From contig NZ_CAKXZS010000023.1 of the NCBI RefSeq assembly GCF_935822925.1, forward strand, positions 310,001 to 374,000: a DNA stretch of 64,000 nucleotides, written 5' to 3'. Made by a program: the position numbers and the translations under genes. The notes beneath the pieces are model-generated. The model searched no databases, was not told the origin of the DNA, and was given only the letters and a program-made list of their open reading frames with translations. Every line of letters starts with the position of its first letter. The first letter of the stretch is position 1. This stretch comes from Mesorhizobium ventifaucium. GTDB lineage: Bacteria > Pseudomonadota > Alphaproteobacteria > Rhizobiales > Rhizobiaceae. Of the stretch, positions 52,870-61,842 are shown piece after piece.

Positions 52870-53225
52870 ATGCCCGAAATCACCCGCCGTACACTTCTTG
52901 CGTTTACCGCCGTAGCCTCGGTCGTTGAACCGACATTTGCTGAAGAGGAGATGCCTCACCCGAATTGCAGGCGCTGATTGGAGCCCATGAGGCCGCCTAT
53001 GTCGGCCTCCACAGGGTTGTTCATCGAGGGGGCAGCAACAGTCACGACCGCAAGAGGGCAGACCGGATCGAAGAGGAAGCATTACTGGCCATCTGCTCCT
53101 ATCCTGCGATCAGCCGAGGCTATCGCCGAGCCAAGGCCGAGTACCTGTTAACCACTGAGGCACGGGGCGAACTCGATCTGGAAGAGCACATGCAGGCCAT
53201 CCTGCACTCGATGATGCGGGGCTGA
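52870..53225 (+). pseudogene. Small Tat-signal-bearing rhizobial protein, frameshifted
   Basis: ATG 52870 starts a signal with a twin-arginine (ITRRTLLAFTAVASVVEPTF). At 52960-52964 the frame moves by one base (CCG GAA appears as CCGAA), after which it continues ELQALIGAHEAAYVGLHRVV, EEEALLAICSYPAISRGYR and ELDLEEHMQAILHSMMRG to the stop at 53223. Joined, it resembles small hypothetical proteins common on rhizobial genomic islands, whose function is unknown. Confidence 0.6.
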
Positions 53226-53567
53226 CGCCGTGTACGATGACTATGGCGAAACCGGCGGCGCTCGGCGTGCGGCTCAATGTGAGGCCGTGGGGTGCTCTAG
53301 GCGGTCGACGACCCTCGCGATGCGTTCCAAGTGGTTGTGGATGGCGATCACGTAGAAGGCGATATGCCGGCGGCTGGTTTCAGCGGCAGGCCCAGTCGAC
53401 AGCCGGGGAGGTAATGATCACAAATACCCGCCGCTCGCTTCAACAGCAGAAGTGCATGGTCCGCGGCCTCCCACTGCACTGATCGGCCCCGACGATGTGG
53501 TCTGCGACCTGACGCGGAGTGCACCGCGCCAAGCCCCAGAGGTCGGCTCGTGGGGTCTGCCGCCCGA
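53226..53567. other. Gene-poor stretch with decayed coding traces
   Basis: A minus-strand fragment around 53370-53275 reads HIAFYVIAIHNHLERIARVV then DRLEHPTAS and looks like a piece of a helical protein, but it has no start and its frame breaks. Nothing else is supported. Confidence 0.35.
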
Positions 53568-53798
53568 TTACGCGGCGCGTCGAGCGAGGTGGAAACCCGA
53601 ACGGGCTCGGCGAGGCTCGACGGCGGTCACGAGACTGTGGTGGTGATCGCAGTAGACGCGGTCCGGCGAAGTTGGCCCAGCACAAAAACGGTAACCGCCG
53701 GGCACCGAAGGGTCTTCGCGAACCGGGAAGCGGCACTGATAGCGGCCCAGCAAAATGAGAGGGACGTCGCCCGCGGGAAGTCTGGAATTTTCAAGCAT
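53568..53798 (-). CDS. Small zinc-binding protein, similar to the GcrA C-terminal motif
   Basis: A 76-aa protein with a Cys/His pattern: QCRFPV near residue 20, YRFCAGP near 36, then DRVYCDHHHSLV. This spacing is like the C-terminal zinc site of GcrA-type proteins (CxWP, FCG, YCxxH). The N-terminal DNA-binding part of GcrA is absent, so it is not GcrA itself; small stand-alone versions occur in rhizobia (from memory). ATG 53798 has GAAAGAAC upstream. Confidence 0.5.
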   Translation of the reverse strand: MLENSRLPAGDVPLILLGRYQCRFPVREDPSVPGGYRFCAGPTSPDRVYCDHHHSLVTAVEPRRARSGFHLARRAA

Positions 53799-54199
53799 GA
53801 TGTTCTTTCAAGTTCATAGGTTATGGCCATTGCCGTGGCGCACTGACGTCCATCTTTGAAAGGGCAGCGCGACCGCCTCAGGGTGGGCGAGTTTCTCGCA
53901 CACGGCTGGTCGTGGATTACTATGTGGTGTTGGACGCAGCTTCATTAAAGCCCGAGGCCTTGCTTTCGGAAGCCAGTTCTTGCGACCTAAGGCCACACTC
54001 GTAATCGCCCGCTGCCAGTGTCCGTCCCCTGCAGCCCCTTCTCGCTCACGACAAGGGCGCGCACGGGTTCATCGGCAGGCGGAGGTGCAGCGAAGAAGCA
54101 GAAGCCCTGCTGTCTGGGCAGCCGGGAACGCTGGCAATGGTGCTCGTAGGCCCGGCCGGACGTGGCTCACTGGTCTCGGGATAGCGCGTGAAATTGCTA
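53799..54199. other. Intergenic, no gene seen
   Basis: A 401-bp stretch between two minus-strand genes. No supported frame, repeat or hairpin. Confidence 0.35.
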
Positions 54200-55192
54200 T
54201 CAGACTTTCCTGCGCGCCTCAGCGGGGGTGAACTGCGCGTGATACTCTGGGGTCATCATTATTTTGGCCGCAGGAACAATGATCTCTGCGAGCAGTTCGC
54301 TAGGCAATGGCTCGAACTTCGGCCGGTTACGGTCGATCCAGTTCGGGATGCGGAAGAAATCTGCTTCCATCAATCGGCGGGACAATTCAGGCTGCTTTGA
54401 GAGGACGGCCTCGATCTCAGATATAAGCCTTTCCTGTTCGGGGCGCACTTCATGCGGGCCGATCCAGATTTTGGCCAGGATCACGCGCGAGACCCCGTTT
54501 TCGGGATTGCCGAAGATCGACTGACCATCGATGGGACGGGCGCCGTCGCAGTCGACCTCGACATAACCGGCCTCGTAATAGGTCGTCTCCTCGAAGGTCT
54601 CGCAGAGCAGGATGCCATCGGCGATGCGAAGACCGAAATGTGTCTGGCCAGTGCTGAGCGCCGCGATGATCTGAAGCGGCAGGGCCTGAACGATGTCTCC
54701 CAAGGAGCGGGTGACAGCGGCCATCCCAAAGGTGCCGGAGGAAGTCAGCTGATAAGCAACTTTCGAGCGCTCGATGATGCGAATAAGTGCATGCGGCGTG
54801 ATCCGGAATGGCACATACCCGTTGAAAATCTCAGCGCGGTCCTGCCCGATCATCGCGCGAAAGGCGCTGACTGGGTATCGCGTGGCTTCATCTCGCGCTT
54901 GGCTGTTCTCTTCATCGGCATATACGCGTAGGGAGGTTCCAAGCGTCATTCGCTCCTGGTCGCGTGCGACCACGCGGCACTCGATAACGTAGGGATCCTC
55001 CTTTGCAGATATTATGTCTGTAATCTTGTGGGCGAGATCATTCCGCTCGGTTCGACTGGGACACCCTCGATGGTAGACGCGCTTGAGCTCTTCGAGGAAC
55101 GCCCAATAAGCTTCCTGACGCATCTTCTCGTTCAGGCTGGCGTCGAGTTCCTTGATGAACTGCTTTTTCTGTTTGGGATGAATTCGTCTCAC
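54200..55192 (-). CDS. Unrecognised 330-aa protein near tRNA-Val
   Basis: A complete cytosolic protein (GTG start at 55192, weak AGAAAG upstream) that I do not recognise. The N-terminal third is charged and helical (KKQFIKELDASLNEKMRQEA). The middle has a mixed region with FRITPHALIRIIERSKVAYQ and TYYEAGYVEVDCDGARPIDG, and the C-terminus is rich in helices and prolines (RIPNWIDRNRPKFEPLPSEL). No signal peptide, membrane segment or known catalytic motif is visible. It lies downstream of the 3' end of tRNA-Val with no housekeeping partners, an island-like setting. Confidence 0.7.
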   Translation of the reverse strand: MRRIHPKQKKQFIKELDASLNEKMRQEAYWAFLEELKRVYHRGCPSRTERNDLAHKITDIISAKEDPYVIECRVVARDQERMTLGTSLRVYADEENSQARDEATRYPVSAFRAMIGQDRAEIFNGYVPFRITPHALIRIIERSKVAYQLTSSGTFGMAAVTRSLGDIVQALPLQIIAALSTGQTHFGLRIADGILLCETFEETTYYEAGYVEVDCDGARPIDGQSIFGNPENGVSRVILAKIWIGPHEVRPEQERLISEIEAVLSKQPELSRRLMEADFFRIPNWIDRNRPKFEPLPSELLAEIIVPAAKIMMTPEYHAQFTPAEARRKV

Positions 55193-55428
55193 GATTGCAC
55201 TTTCTTCTGTCGGAAACGGAGCTTGCGTGATCTGATCTCATGTCCTGTAGGAGATGTGAAGGCGATCGGCCGCTGGTGGGGCCGGCAGGAACGCAGAAAT
55301 GCCGATTATCCCTCACCGATTTTCGTGGAACACGGGATTTGCTCCGCTAAGCCCGGCAGCCGCCGAGCTCGCGCAAAAGGGTATTGAGTGCGCCTGCAAC
55401 GTCCTGCCGTTAATTTCATTAAGAAAGA

Positions 55429-55503
55429 TGGTGGGCGATGCAGGGATTGAACCTGCGACCCCACCCGTGTGAAGGGTGTGCTCTCCCGCTGAGCTAATCG
55501 CCC
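55429..55503 (-). tRNA. tRNA-Val, anticodon CAC
   Basis: On the minus strand the gene starts GGGCGATTAGCTCAGCGGGA and ends with ATCGCCC-A-CCA (CCA encoded at 55431-55429). The acceptor stem GGGCGAT/ATCGCCC is perfect, the anticodon stem is CACCC/GGGTG with loop TTCACAC giving anticodon CAC, and the T arm carries GGTTCAATCC. The 75-nt length with CCA is normal. Confidence 0.96.
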
Positions 55504-55628
55504 GCTCGTTGCCCGAAGGCCAAGCGCGCCGCGATATAAGGGAGGCCGACCGGGGAAGTCAAGGCGATGTGCTGGCGTTCCGAGGAGACCGAATGCAACT
55601 CCGCCGGGAGCGACCCGGTCGCCGTCGC

Positions 55629-56312
55629 TCAGTGCCCCGCAGCGGCAATCAGGCGTTCGGCCAGACCAAGCGTCAGCGCATCGAAATGCGAGATCACCGC
55701 CGACGGTTCGAATTCGCGCACATGGCGGTCGGTGTAGCCGAAATCGACCGCCACCACGGGAATGCCGGCCGCCTTCGCCGTATCGATGTCGGTCTGCGAA
55801 TCACCCACCATCAGCGCGCGGTGCGGATCGCCGCCGGCCAACACGATGGTTTCGGTCAGGTGGCGCGGGTCGGGCTTGCGGAACGCAAACGTGTCCTGAC
55901 CGCAAATCGCCGCGAAATGCTTCGCCAGGCCGAGCGCCTCGATCAGCGCCACCGAGTTGGCTTCGTATTTGTTCGTGCAGACGGCCAAGAGATAGCCGGC
56001 CGCCTCGAATCGCGCGATCGTTTCGACGACGCCAGGGTAGGGGCGCGATTTGCCCGGGATGTTGTCGGTGTAGTGATCGAGGAACAGCTTTAGCAATCGG
56101 TCGTGTTCCTCCACCACCAGCGATCTCTGCTGCGCGGCGTGCGCGCGCTCGATCATCACCCGGCCGCCATGGCCGACGAAGCGCTTGAAGCCGGCCTCAT
56201 CGACGGCTGCGAGTTCGCTGGCGGCAAGGCTGTGGTTGAGGCTGTCGAGCAGGTCCGGCGCTGTGTCGATCAGCGTCCCGTCAAGGTCGAACACGATGAT
56301 CGGTCGGGTCAT
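55629..56312 (-). CDS. gph: Phosphoglycolate phosphatase
   Basis: A 227-aa HAD-superfamily hydrolase that removes phosphate from 2-phosphoglycolate. Motif I is IVFDLDGTLIDTAPDLL (nucleophile Asp near residue 9), motif II is the Thr in LAVCTNKYE, the lysine lies in FRKPDPRHLTE and the acidic motif is ALMVGDSQTDIDTAKAAG. The helical cap carries LNHSLAASELAAVDEAGF. It is divergent from rpiA, a neighbour seen in other Rhizobiales. Confidence 0.9.
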   Translation of the reverse strand: MTRPIIVFDLDGTLIDTAPDLLDSLNHSLAASELAAVDEAGFKRFVGHGGRVMIERAHAAQQRSLVVEEHDRLLKLFLDHYTDNIPGKSRPYPGVVETIARFEAAGYLLAVCTNKYEANSVALIEALGLAKHFAAICGQDTFAFRKPDPRHLTETIVLAGGDPHRALMVGDSQTDIDTAKAAGIPVVAVDFGYTDRHVREFEPSAVISHFDALTLGLAERLIAAAGH

Positions 56313-56462
56313 GGCTTGTCCTGTGACGATTGCGCTGCCGGCAGGCGATAGCCGCTGCAGCCCATCCAGGCAAGCTGTGCCTGGTCAATCCACAGGGCAA
56401 AGTCTTTGACCGGACGGGCAAAGATGCTAGGAGCGCCGAAACAAGCGAAATCCGGGGCAAGC

Positions 56463-57182
56463 ATGGATGCGAGGCAGTTGAAGGTCGAGGCCGCGCGGGC
56501 AGCGCTTGCCAATGTCAGCGACGGCATGCGGCTCGGCATCGGCACCGGCTCGACCGCCGAGGAATTCGTGCGGCTGCTCGCCGAAAAGGTCGCCACCGGC
56601 CTTACCATTGTCGGCGTGCCGACCTCGGAGCGCACCGCCATCCTCTGCGGCGAGCTTGGCGTGCCGCTGTCGACGCTGGAAGAAACGCCAGAGCTCGACC
56701 TTACCATCGACGGCGCCGACGAGATCGATCCGGCACTGACATTGATCAAGGGCGGCGGCGGCGCGCTGCTGCGCGAAAAGATCGTGGCGGCGGCTTCCGC
56801 CCGCATGATCGTCATTGCCGACCGTTCGAAGATGGTCGAGACGCTCGGGCGTTTTCCACTGCCCATCGAAGTCAACCCGTTCGGCCTGCGTGCCACGGAA
56901 ATCGCCGTCGCCGCGGCAGCCGGAAGGCTCGGCCTTTCCGGCCCCGTCACATTGAGGATGACGGGAAGCCAGCCTTTTGTTACAGACGGCGGCCATTTTA
57001 TCCTCGATGCATCTTTTGGCCGCATTCCGGATACAAGAGCGCTTTCGAATGCTCTCCATGCCATTCCGGGCGTGGTCGAGCATGGTCTTTTCATCGGGCT
57101 AGCATCAGCGGCCATCATAGCCGGCGACGGCGTCCAAACCGTCCATGCCGCCCGAAAACCAGGGAGTTTTTACCGATCATGA
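56463..57182 (+). CDS. rpiA: Ribose-5-phosphate isomerase A
   Basis: A 239-aa cytosolic enzyme that interconverts ribose 5-phosphate and ribulose 5-phosphate. Motifs: LGIGTGSTAEEFVRLL, the catalytic-site block TIDGADEIDP, and LIKGGGGALLREKIVAAAS. It ends VQTVHAARKPGSFYRS. ATG 56463 gives the family's normal N-terminus (MDARQLKVEAARAAL); a longer frame starts at 56406. The stop overlaps the next start as ATGA. Confidence 0.94.
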   Translation: MDARQLKVEAARAALANVSDGMRLGIGTGSTAEEFVRLLAEKVATGLTIVGVPTSERTAILCGELGVPLSTLEETPELDLTIDGADEIDPALTLIKGGGGALLREKIVAAASARMIVIADRSKMVETLGRFPLPIEVNPFGLRATEIAVAAAAGRLGLSGPVTLRMTGSQPFVTDGGHFILDASFGRIPDTRALSNALHAIPGVVEHGLFIGLASAAIIAGDGVQTVHAARKPGSFYRS

Positions 57183-57745
57183 CGTTGCATAACCGGGTAC
57201 GCCGTTTTTCTGCCATTCTGGCAGCTTCAGCCGTCTTTGCGTTTTCATCGCCGGCGTTCTCGCAGGACGTCGCCGAGGGGCATCTGAAGGCGGCCCGCGC
57301 CGCAGTCGCGGCGATCCACGCGACGGACCCGTTCGACAGCATCCTGCCGCAGGCCGCCGCCGCGCTTCAGCAGCAGCTTATCCAAAAGAACCCGGACATG
57401 CAGGAACTGATCGGCAGAACGGTTAGCGAAAAGGCTCTGGCGCTGGCCTCGCGCCGCGCCGATCTCGAGAAGGAAGCGGCCTTGGCCTATGCCAAGGTAT
57501 TTTCCGAAAAAGAGCTTACCGAAATCGCCGCTTTCTACAATTCCGATTCCGGCAAGAAACTGCTCGACAGCGGCCCGGCTGTGACGCGTGACCTGCTCAA
57601 GGCCGCCGAGATCTGGCAGAACGGCCTCGCTCGCGATCTCGCCCAGCAGGTCGGCGAAACGCTGGCCGCGGCGGCAAAGGCGACAGCGCCGGCAAATGCC
57701 GCGGCTCCCGCGGCTGGTACGGAGCCGGAAGCACCGAAGAACTGA
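57179..57745 (+). CDS. Exported DUF2059 protein
   Basis: A 188-aa protein with a Sec signal (FSAILAASAVFAFSSPAFSQ) and a DUF2059 domain: AYAKVFSEKELTEIAAFYNS and DSGKKLLDSGPAVTRDLL, the typical FYxSpxGKK block. It has a low-complexity Ala/Pro C-terminal tail. DUF2059 proteins are periplasmic and of unknown role; the rpiA-DUF2059-gor order recurs in rhizobia (from memory). Coupled to rpiA by a four-base overlap. Confidence 0.85.
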   Translation: MTLHNRVRRFSAILAASAVFAFSSPAFSQDVAEGHLKAARAAVAAIHATDPFDSILPQAAAALQQQLIQKNPDMQELIGRTVSEKALALASRRADLEKEAALAYAKVFSEKELTEIAAFYNSDSGKKLLDSGPAVTRDLLKAAEIWQNGLARDLAQQVGETLAAAAKATAPANAAAPAAGTEPEAPKN

Positions 57746-57897
57746 GCAAATTTCCCGGCGGCGTTATCGCTGCTGGACCGGAAAGCCCGGCCTCCGTTGC
57801 GCGTCTGACAGCATGCGCGGCGTGGTGGCCCGGGCTTTTCTTTTGGTGGTTTGCAGCCTACCTGTCTCAAACATTTTGAAGGACAAGGAGCCGCACC

Positions 57898-59286
57898 ATG
57901 GCCGGTTACGACTACGATCTTTTCGTCATCGGCGGCGGCTCCGGCGGGGTGAGGGCGGCGCGCATGGCGGCGGCACTCGGCAAGCGCGTCGGCATTGCCG
58001 AGGAATACCGTTTTGGCGGCACCTGCGTCATTCGCGGCTGCGTGCCGAAGAAGCTCTATGTCTATGCCTCGCAATTTCCCGAACATTTTGCCTACGCCGC
58101 CGGTTATGGCTGGACCGTGCCGCAGGCGAGCTTCGACTGGCAGACATTGGTTGCCAACAAGGATCGCGAGATCAGCCGGCTGGAAGCCATCTACAGGAAG
58201 AATGTCCAAGGCGCCGGCGGCGAGACGTTTCAGTCGCGCGCCATGCTGGTCGATCCGCATGTGGTGCATCTTCTCGGCGACGACCGCACCGTCACCGCCG
58301 ACCAGATTCTCATCGCCACCGGCAGCCGCCCGGCACCGCACCCGGCTCTGCCCGGCCATGAGCATTGTATCTTTTCCAACGAGGCCTTCGATCTCAAGGA
58401 ATTGCCGAAGGCAATCATGATCGAGGGCGGCGGCTATATTGCCGTCGAATTCGCCAACATCTTTCACGGCCTCGGCGTCGACACAACGCTGGTCTATCGC
58501 GGCAAGGAGATCCTCTCGCGCTTCGACATGGACCTTAGGCGCATGCTGCACGAGACGATGGAAAAGAAGGGAATAAAAATCCTCTGCCATGCCGTATCCG
58601 AATGGGTCAGGAAGCGTCCGGACGGGCGCCTCGACGCGGTCGTCACCGGCGGAAAGGTGCTGACGGTCGATCAGGTCATGCTCGCCATCGGGCGTCTGCC
58701 CAACACCGAAGACATGGGGCTTGAGGGCCTCGGCATCGAGATGACCAGGACCGGCGCTATTCATGTGGACCAATATTCGCGCACCAGCATCGACAACATC
58801 TGGGCGATCGGCGACGTCACCAACCGCGTGCAATTGACGCCGGTGGCGATCCATGAGGCGATGTGTTTCGTCGAGACCGCCTTCAAGGGCAACCCGACCG
58901 CGCCCGACCATGAAACGATCGCCACCGCGGTGTTCTCGCAGCCCGAGATCGGCACGGTCGGCCTGTCGGAAGACGAGGCCATAAAGCGTTTTGCCGAGGT
59001 TGAGGTCTACCGCGCCAGCTTCCGGCCGATGCGCAACACGTTGTCGGGCCGCGACGAAAAGATGCTGATGAAGCTGGTGGTCGACGGCGCCTCGAAAAAG
59101 GTGCTCGGCGCCCATATCCTCGGGCCTGATGCCGGCGAGATGGCGCAGCTTCTCGGCATTCCGCTGAAGGCCGGGCTGACCAAGGACGACTTCGATCGCA
59201 CGATGGCCGTGCACCCGACCGCGGCGGAAGAACTCGTCACCATGTACAAGCCGACCTACCGGGTGAGGGACGGCGAGCGCGCCTGA
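57898..59286 (+). CDS. gor: Glutathione-disulfide reductase
   Basis: A 462-aa FAD/NADPH dithiol reductase. The FAD site is DLFVIGGGSGGVRAARMAA; the redox pair is Cys43 and Cys48 in GGTCVIRGCVPKKLYVYA; the NADPH site follows IMIEGGGYIAVEFANIF; the interface catalytic histidine is in MAVHPTAAEELVTMY. Length and all residues are normal. It keeps glutathione reduced, serving GSTs such as the one at 32366. The next gene is convergent. Confidence 0.95.
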   Translation: MAGYDYDLFVIGGGSGGVRAARMAAALGKRVGIAEEYRFGGTCVIRGCVPKKLYVYASQFPEHFAYAAGYGWTVPQASFDWQTLVANKDREISRLEAIYRKNVQGAGGETFQSRAMLVDPHVVHLLGDDRTVTADQILIATGSRPAPHPALPGHEHCIFSNEAFDLKELPKAIMIEGGGYIAVEFANIFHGLGVDTTLVYRGKEILSRFDMDLRRMLHETMEKKGIKILCHAVSEWVRKRPDGRLDAVVTGGKVLTVDQVMLAIGRLPNTEDMGLEGLGIEMTRTGAIHVDQYSRTSIDNIWAIGDVTNRVQLTPVAIHEAMCFVETAFKGNPTAPDHETIATAVFSQPEIGTVGLSEDEAIKRFAEVEVYRASFRPMRNTLSGRDEKMLMKLVVDGASKKVLGAHILGPDAGEMAQLLGIPLKAGLTKDDFDRTMAVHPTAAEELVTMYKPTYRVRDGERA

Positions 59287-59422
59287 CGTTTTGCCCACAC
59301 CGTCGCCAACGGAGCACTCGATGCTCGCAAGCAATGGCGCCGCACCACCCGACCACAATTTTAGATCACCCAATCCGATGCGACACTGGGCAACGATATC
59401 TTGTTCGCCATCTTGTTCGCCG

Positions 59423-61327
59423 CTATTTCTGCCTGATGCGGCGAGGGAAGCGCAGCCATCTTTCCTCGACCGGCCTTGTTTCCGCGACTGGCCTGGGGTG
59501 CGCGAGGATGGTGGTGAGCTCGACCGGCAGGCTCGGCGCCAGCGACTTTTTGGTCGCGACGCCATCCGCGATGGCAACGATGCTGTGGTAGAATTCGGCG
59601 CCTGAAAGCGACCTTGGCGGCACGGCCTCGTGCATGATCGAGATCACCGTGACATCTGGACAATTGTCCTTGATCGCTTGATGGAAGGCGATCTTCCCTT
59701 CCGGATCGAGCGCCCCGGTCGCCTCGTCGAGGAACAGCAGCCCCGGCTGCTGCAGCACGATACGAGCGACAACCAGCTTCTGTTTCTGGCCGCCCGAAAG
59801 CACCTGGTCCCAGCTCATTCCGTCACGGCTCTCATCGGCCATGTGTTCGATGAAATCGCCAAGGCCGGCCTTGTGCAGCGCCGATGCAACCTGCGTGTCA
59901 GTGTGATCGCGCTCTGAACCGGGCAGGCAGACCAGTTGCTTCAGCGAGACCTGCTGCAGCTTGACCTCCTGGGCGGCATAGAAACTCTCGACCCCTTCCG
60001 GGAAGACGATGGTACCGCGGCCATAGGGCCACAGACCGTTGATCGCCTTGATCAGCGATGTCTTGCCGCAGCCGGATTCGCCCTTCAGGAACGTCCACTC
60101 GCCACGCCGGAAGCGCAAATTCGCAGCACTCAGGAAGGGCGTGGCATCCTCGCCCTGATGGGTCAGCTCCAGTTTCTGGATGGTCAAGCCGAAAACCGGG
60201 TTCTGACGGTCGTAGCGGAAATCGGAACAACCGGTGAGACTGTAGAATTCCTGCGGGTGTTGGACGTTTTCGATCGCGTTGGCGAGTTCGGTCACGCGTT
60301 GGCTGTTGGCGCGCAGCGCCGCAATGGAAGGCATGACATGGATGAACCACGAACATTGATTGATGAGCGAGTTGACCATCTCGGAGCCGGTTATGTAGCC
60401 CTTGAGGTCGAAACGGTTGTGGATGTAGGGCACCAGGCCCGGCGCATAGGCGACAATGCGGGCGCCGATGAAAGTGTAGACCAGCTCGAAAGAACGATAG
60501 CTGGTGTTGACGATGTTCAGCCTTGCCCAGGTGCGGTCGATGTCGACATAAAGCCGGTCGTGCATCGCCTTTTGCACATTCTCGCCCTGTGAGGCGGCGA
60601 CGTGGAAACTGCGGCGCAGGAACGTGGTCAGTTCGCCGCGATAACTGCCTTCGGATTGCTGCATCCGGATGTTGAGCCGTTCCAGCAACCTGCCGAGCTT
60701 CACCGCGATCCAGGTGTTCAGCGGCACGTATATGGCGACCGCCAGAAATGCCAGGACCGCGCTGCCATAGCTGCCGAGGAACTCCAGCCCTTTCACCTCT
60801 GCCGAGGATTCAAGCAGTTTCCGGCCGACGAAATAAAGCGATGTGGCGACAGCCATCACCCCGATGGCGAGGCCGATGGCTCCGCCGGTCATGTCCTTGA
60901 TCGACTCCTGGACACGCTGGTCGATGTTGTCGGGAGCAGCAGCGGCGGAGGAACCGTGCTGAGCATGGAAATGCGTGTGATTGGTGTCGAGAAGCGCTGC
61001 GTTGAAACGGGTGTCCAGCCAACCGCGCCATTTGCGATGCAGCGTCGCGGAAACAAAAGTGCGGATGCCGGTAAAGCCCGCGTCCTTGAGCACGACCAGA
61101 AGGATGAGCACGCCGGCGTTGGTGAGCAGCGATGCGAGCGGCGTGGTGTTCGCGGCATCGTGGTAGAAGGCGATCGAATTGACCAGTTCCCCGGATGCTT
61201 CGGCGAACCAGACGCCGGCTTTGCTGGAGAGCGCGGTAAACAGCGCGATGATCAGCGTCAGCGTCCAGGCCTCCACCCAGCGGTCCGAGAACCAGTAGGC
61301 CCGCATCAGCCCCCAGAAGCTGCGCAT
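59423..61327 (-). CDS. SbmA/BacA-like ABC transporter with fused ATPase (BclA/YddA type)
   Basis: A 634-aa inner-membrane ABC protein. The membrane domain is of the SbmA/BacA-like ABC_membrane_2 kind: WFSDRWVEAWTLTLIIALFT, the block WRGWLDTRFNAALLDTNHTH, and NIDQRVQESIKDMTGGAIGL. The ATPase domain follows, with Walker A LKGESGCGKTSLIKAING, signature SWDQVLSGGQKQKLVVARI and Walker B LLFLDEATGALDPEGK. BacA alone lacks an ATPase; fused proteins such as BclA of Bradyrhizobium can import antimicrobial and nodule peptides and also export compounds (family knowledge). ATG 61327 starts at the first family-like residues; an upstream TTG is the alternative. Confidence 0.87.
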   Translation of the reverse strand: MRSFWGLMRAYWFSDRWVEAWTLTLIIALFTALSSKAGVWFAEASGELVNSIAFYHDAANTTPLASLLTNAGVLILLVVLKDAGFTGIRTFVSATLHRKWRGWLDTRFNAALLDTNHTHFHAQHGSSAAAAPDNIDQRVQESIKDMTGGAIGLAIGVMAVATSLYFVGRKLLESSAEVKGLEFLGSYGSAVLAFLAVAIYVPLNTWIAVKLGRLLERLNIRMQQSEGSYRGELTTFLRRSFHVAASQGENVQKAMHDRLYVDIDRTWARLNIVNTSYRSFELVYTFIGARIVAYAPGLVPYIHNRFDLKGYITGSEMVNSLINQCSWFIHVMPSIAALRANSQRVTELANAIENVQHPQEFYSLTGCSDFRYDRQNPVFGLTIQKLELTHQGEDATPFLSAANLRFRRGEWTFLKGESGCGKTSLIKAINGLWPYGRGTIVFPEGVESFYAAQEVKLQQVSLKQLVCLPGSERDHTDTQVASALHKAGLGDFIEHMADESRDGMSWDQVLSGGQKQKLVVARIVLQQPGLLFLDEATGALDPEGKIAFHQAIKDNCPDVTVISIMHEAVPPRSLSGAEFYHSIVAIADGVATKKSLAPSLPVELTTILAHPRPVAETRPVEERWLRFPRRIRQK

Positions 61328-61770
61328 CGAGGAAACTGGTGTCAGGAGCGGCGGCCTTGCGGCACCGCGGAGCCATTTTTCCGATATTGAATGTCGCTCT
61401 GGTCTACCGACCCGAATCACAATCCCGCCCAAACCTCTTTTAGTTTTGTTACAGACAGTAACACCAATTGATCATTTTCAATTATCTTTTCTCGGGCTGA
61501 GGAGGATTGAACCCCTAGCCGTTGCCATTAAGCAACAGCGGCAACGTCATGCGATGCCGCTCTCGGCGCATATTATCTCTATAATTTCAATGATTTGCTG
61601 GTTCACGTATGCAAGCGTCAGCATCTTCCCCAAGGGAAGGCTTTTGCACAGTTTTGTTATGGGAAGAGCGTGGCCGATCGGCCGATTTTTATGTTGCGGA
61701 AGACGAATCGACGCAAAGACGCGCCGTCATCCTTGTTGCCATATCGACCTGGCGGCAGCCGGAAAGTGAC
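61328..61770. other. Gene-poor upstream region of the BacA-like gene
   Basis: It contains a 7-bp inverted repeat CGTTGCC (61520-61526) and GGCAACG (61540-61546) in a tRNA-arm-like context, and AT-rich DNA at 61440-61490 that could hold the promoter of the transporter. No gene is supported. Confidence 0.35.
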
Positions 61771-61800
61771 CGGAGGGCGTTGGCCCGGAGGGCGTTGGCT
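61771..61800. repeat. 15-bp tandem duplication
   Basis: CGGAGGGCGTTGGCC (61771-61785) is followed directly by CGGAGGGCGTTGGCT (61786-61800), differing only in the last base. It lies just downstream of the DsbA-like gene. Confidence 0.75.
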
Positions 61801-61842
61801 GCTGTGGCGATGTCGCCAAACGCGCCTAGCGAATGACGTCTA

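Noticed and set aside
55193..55428. Attachment site (second copy of the tRNA-Val 3' end)
   Set aside because: I searched the gene-poor stretch for GGGATTGAACCTGCG-like sequence and found only the tRNA gene itself.
57535..59577. Minus-strand open frame of 680 codons across gor
   Set aside because: Antisense to a glutathione reductase with all catalytic residues; no motif in the antisense product.
61497..61550. tRNA-like fragment with a T-arm-type sequence (GGTTCAATCC on the minus strand) and a hairpin
   Set aside because: There is no acceptor stem, no D-arm and the loop in the anticodon position would read TTA. Chance similarity or a very old relic.
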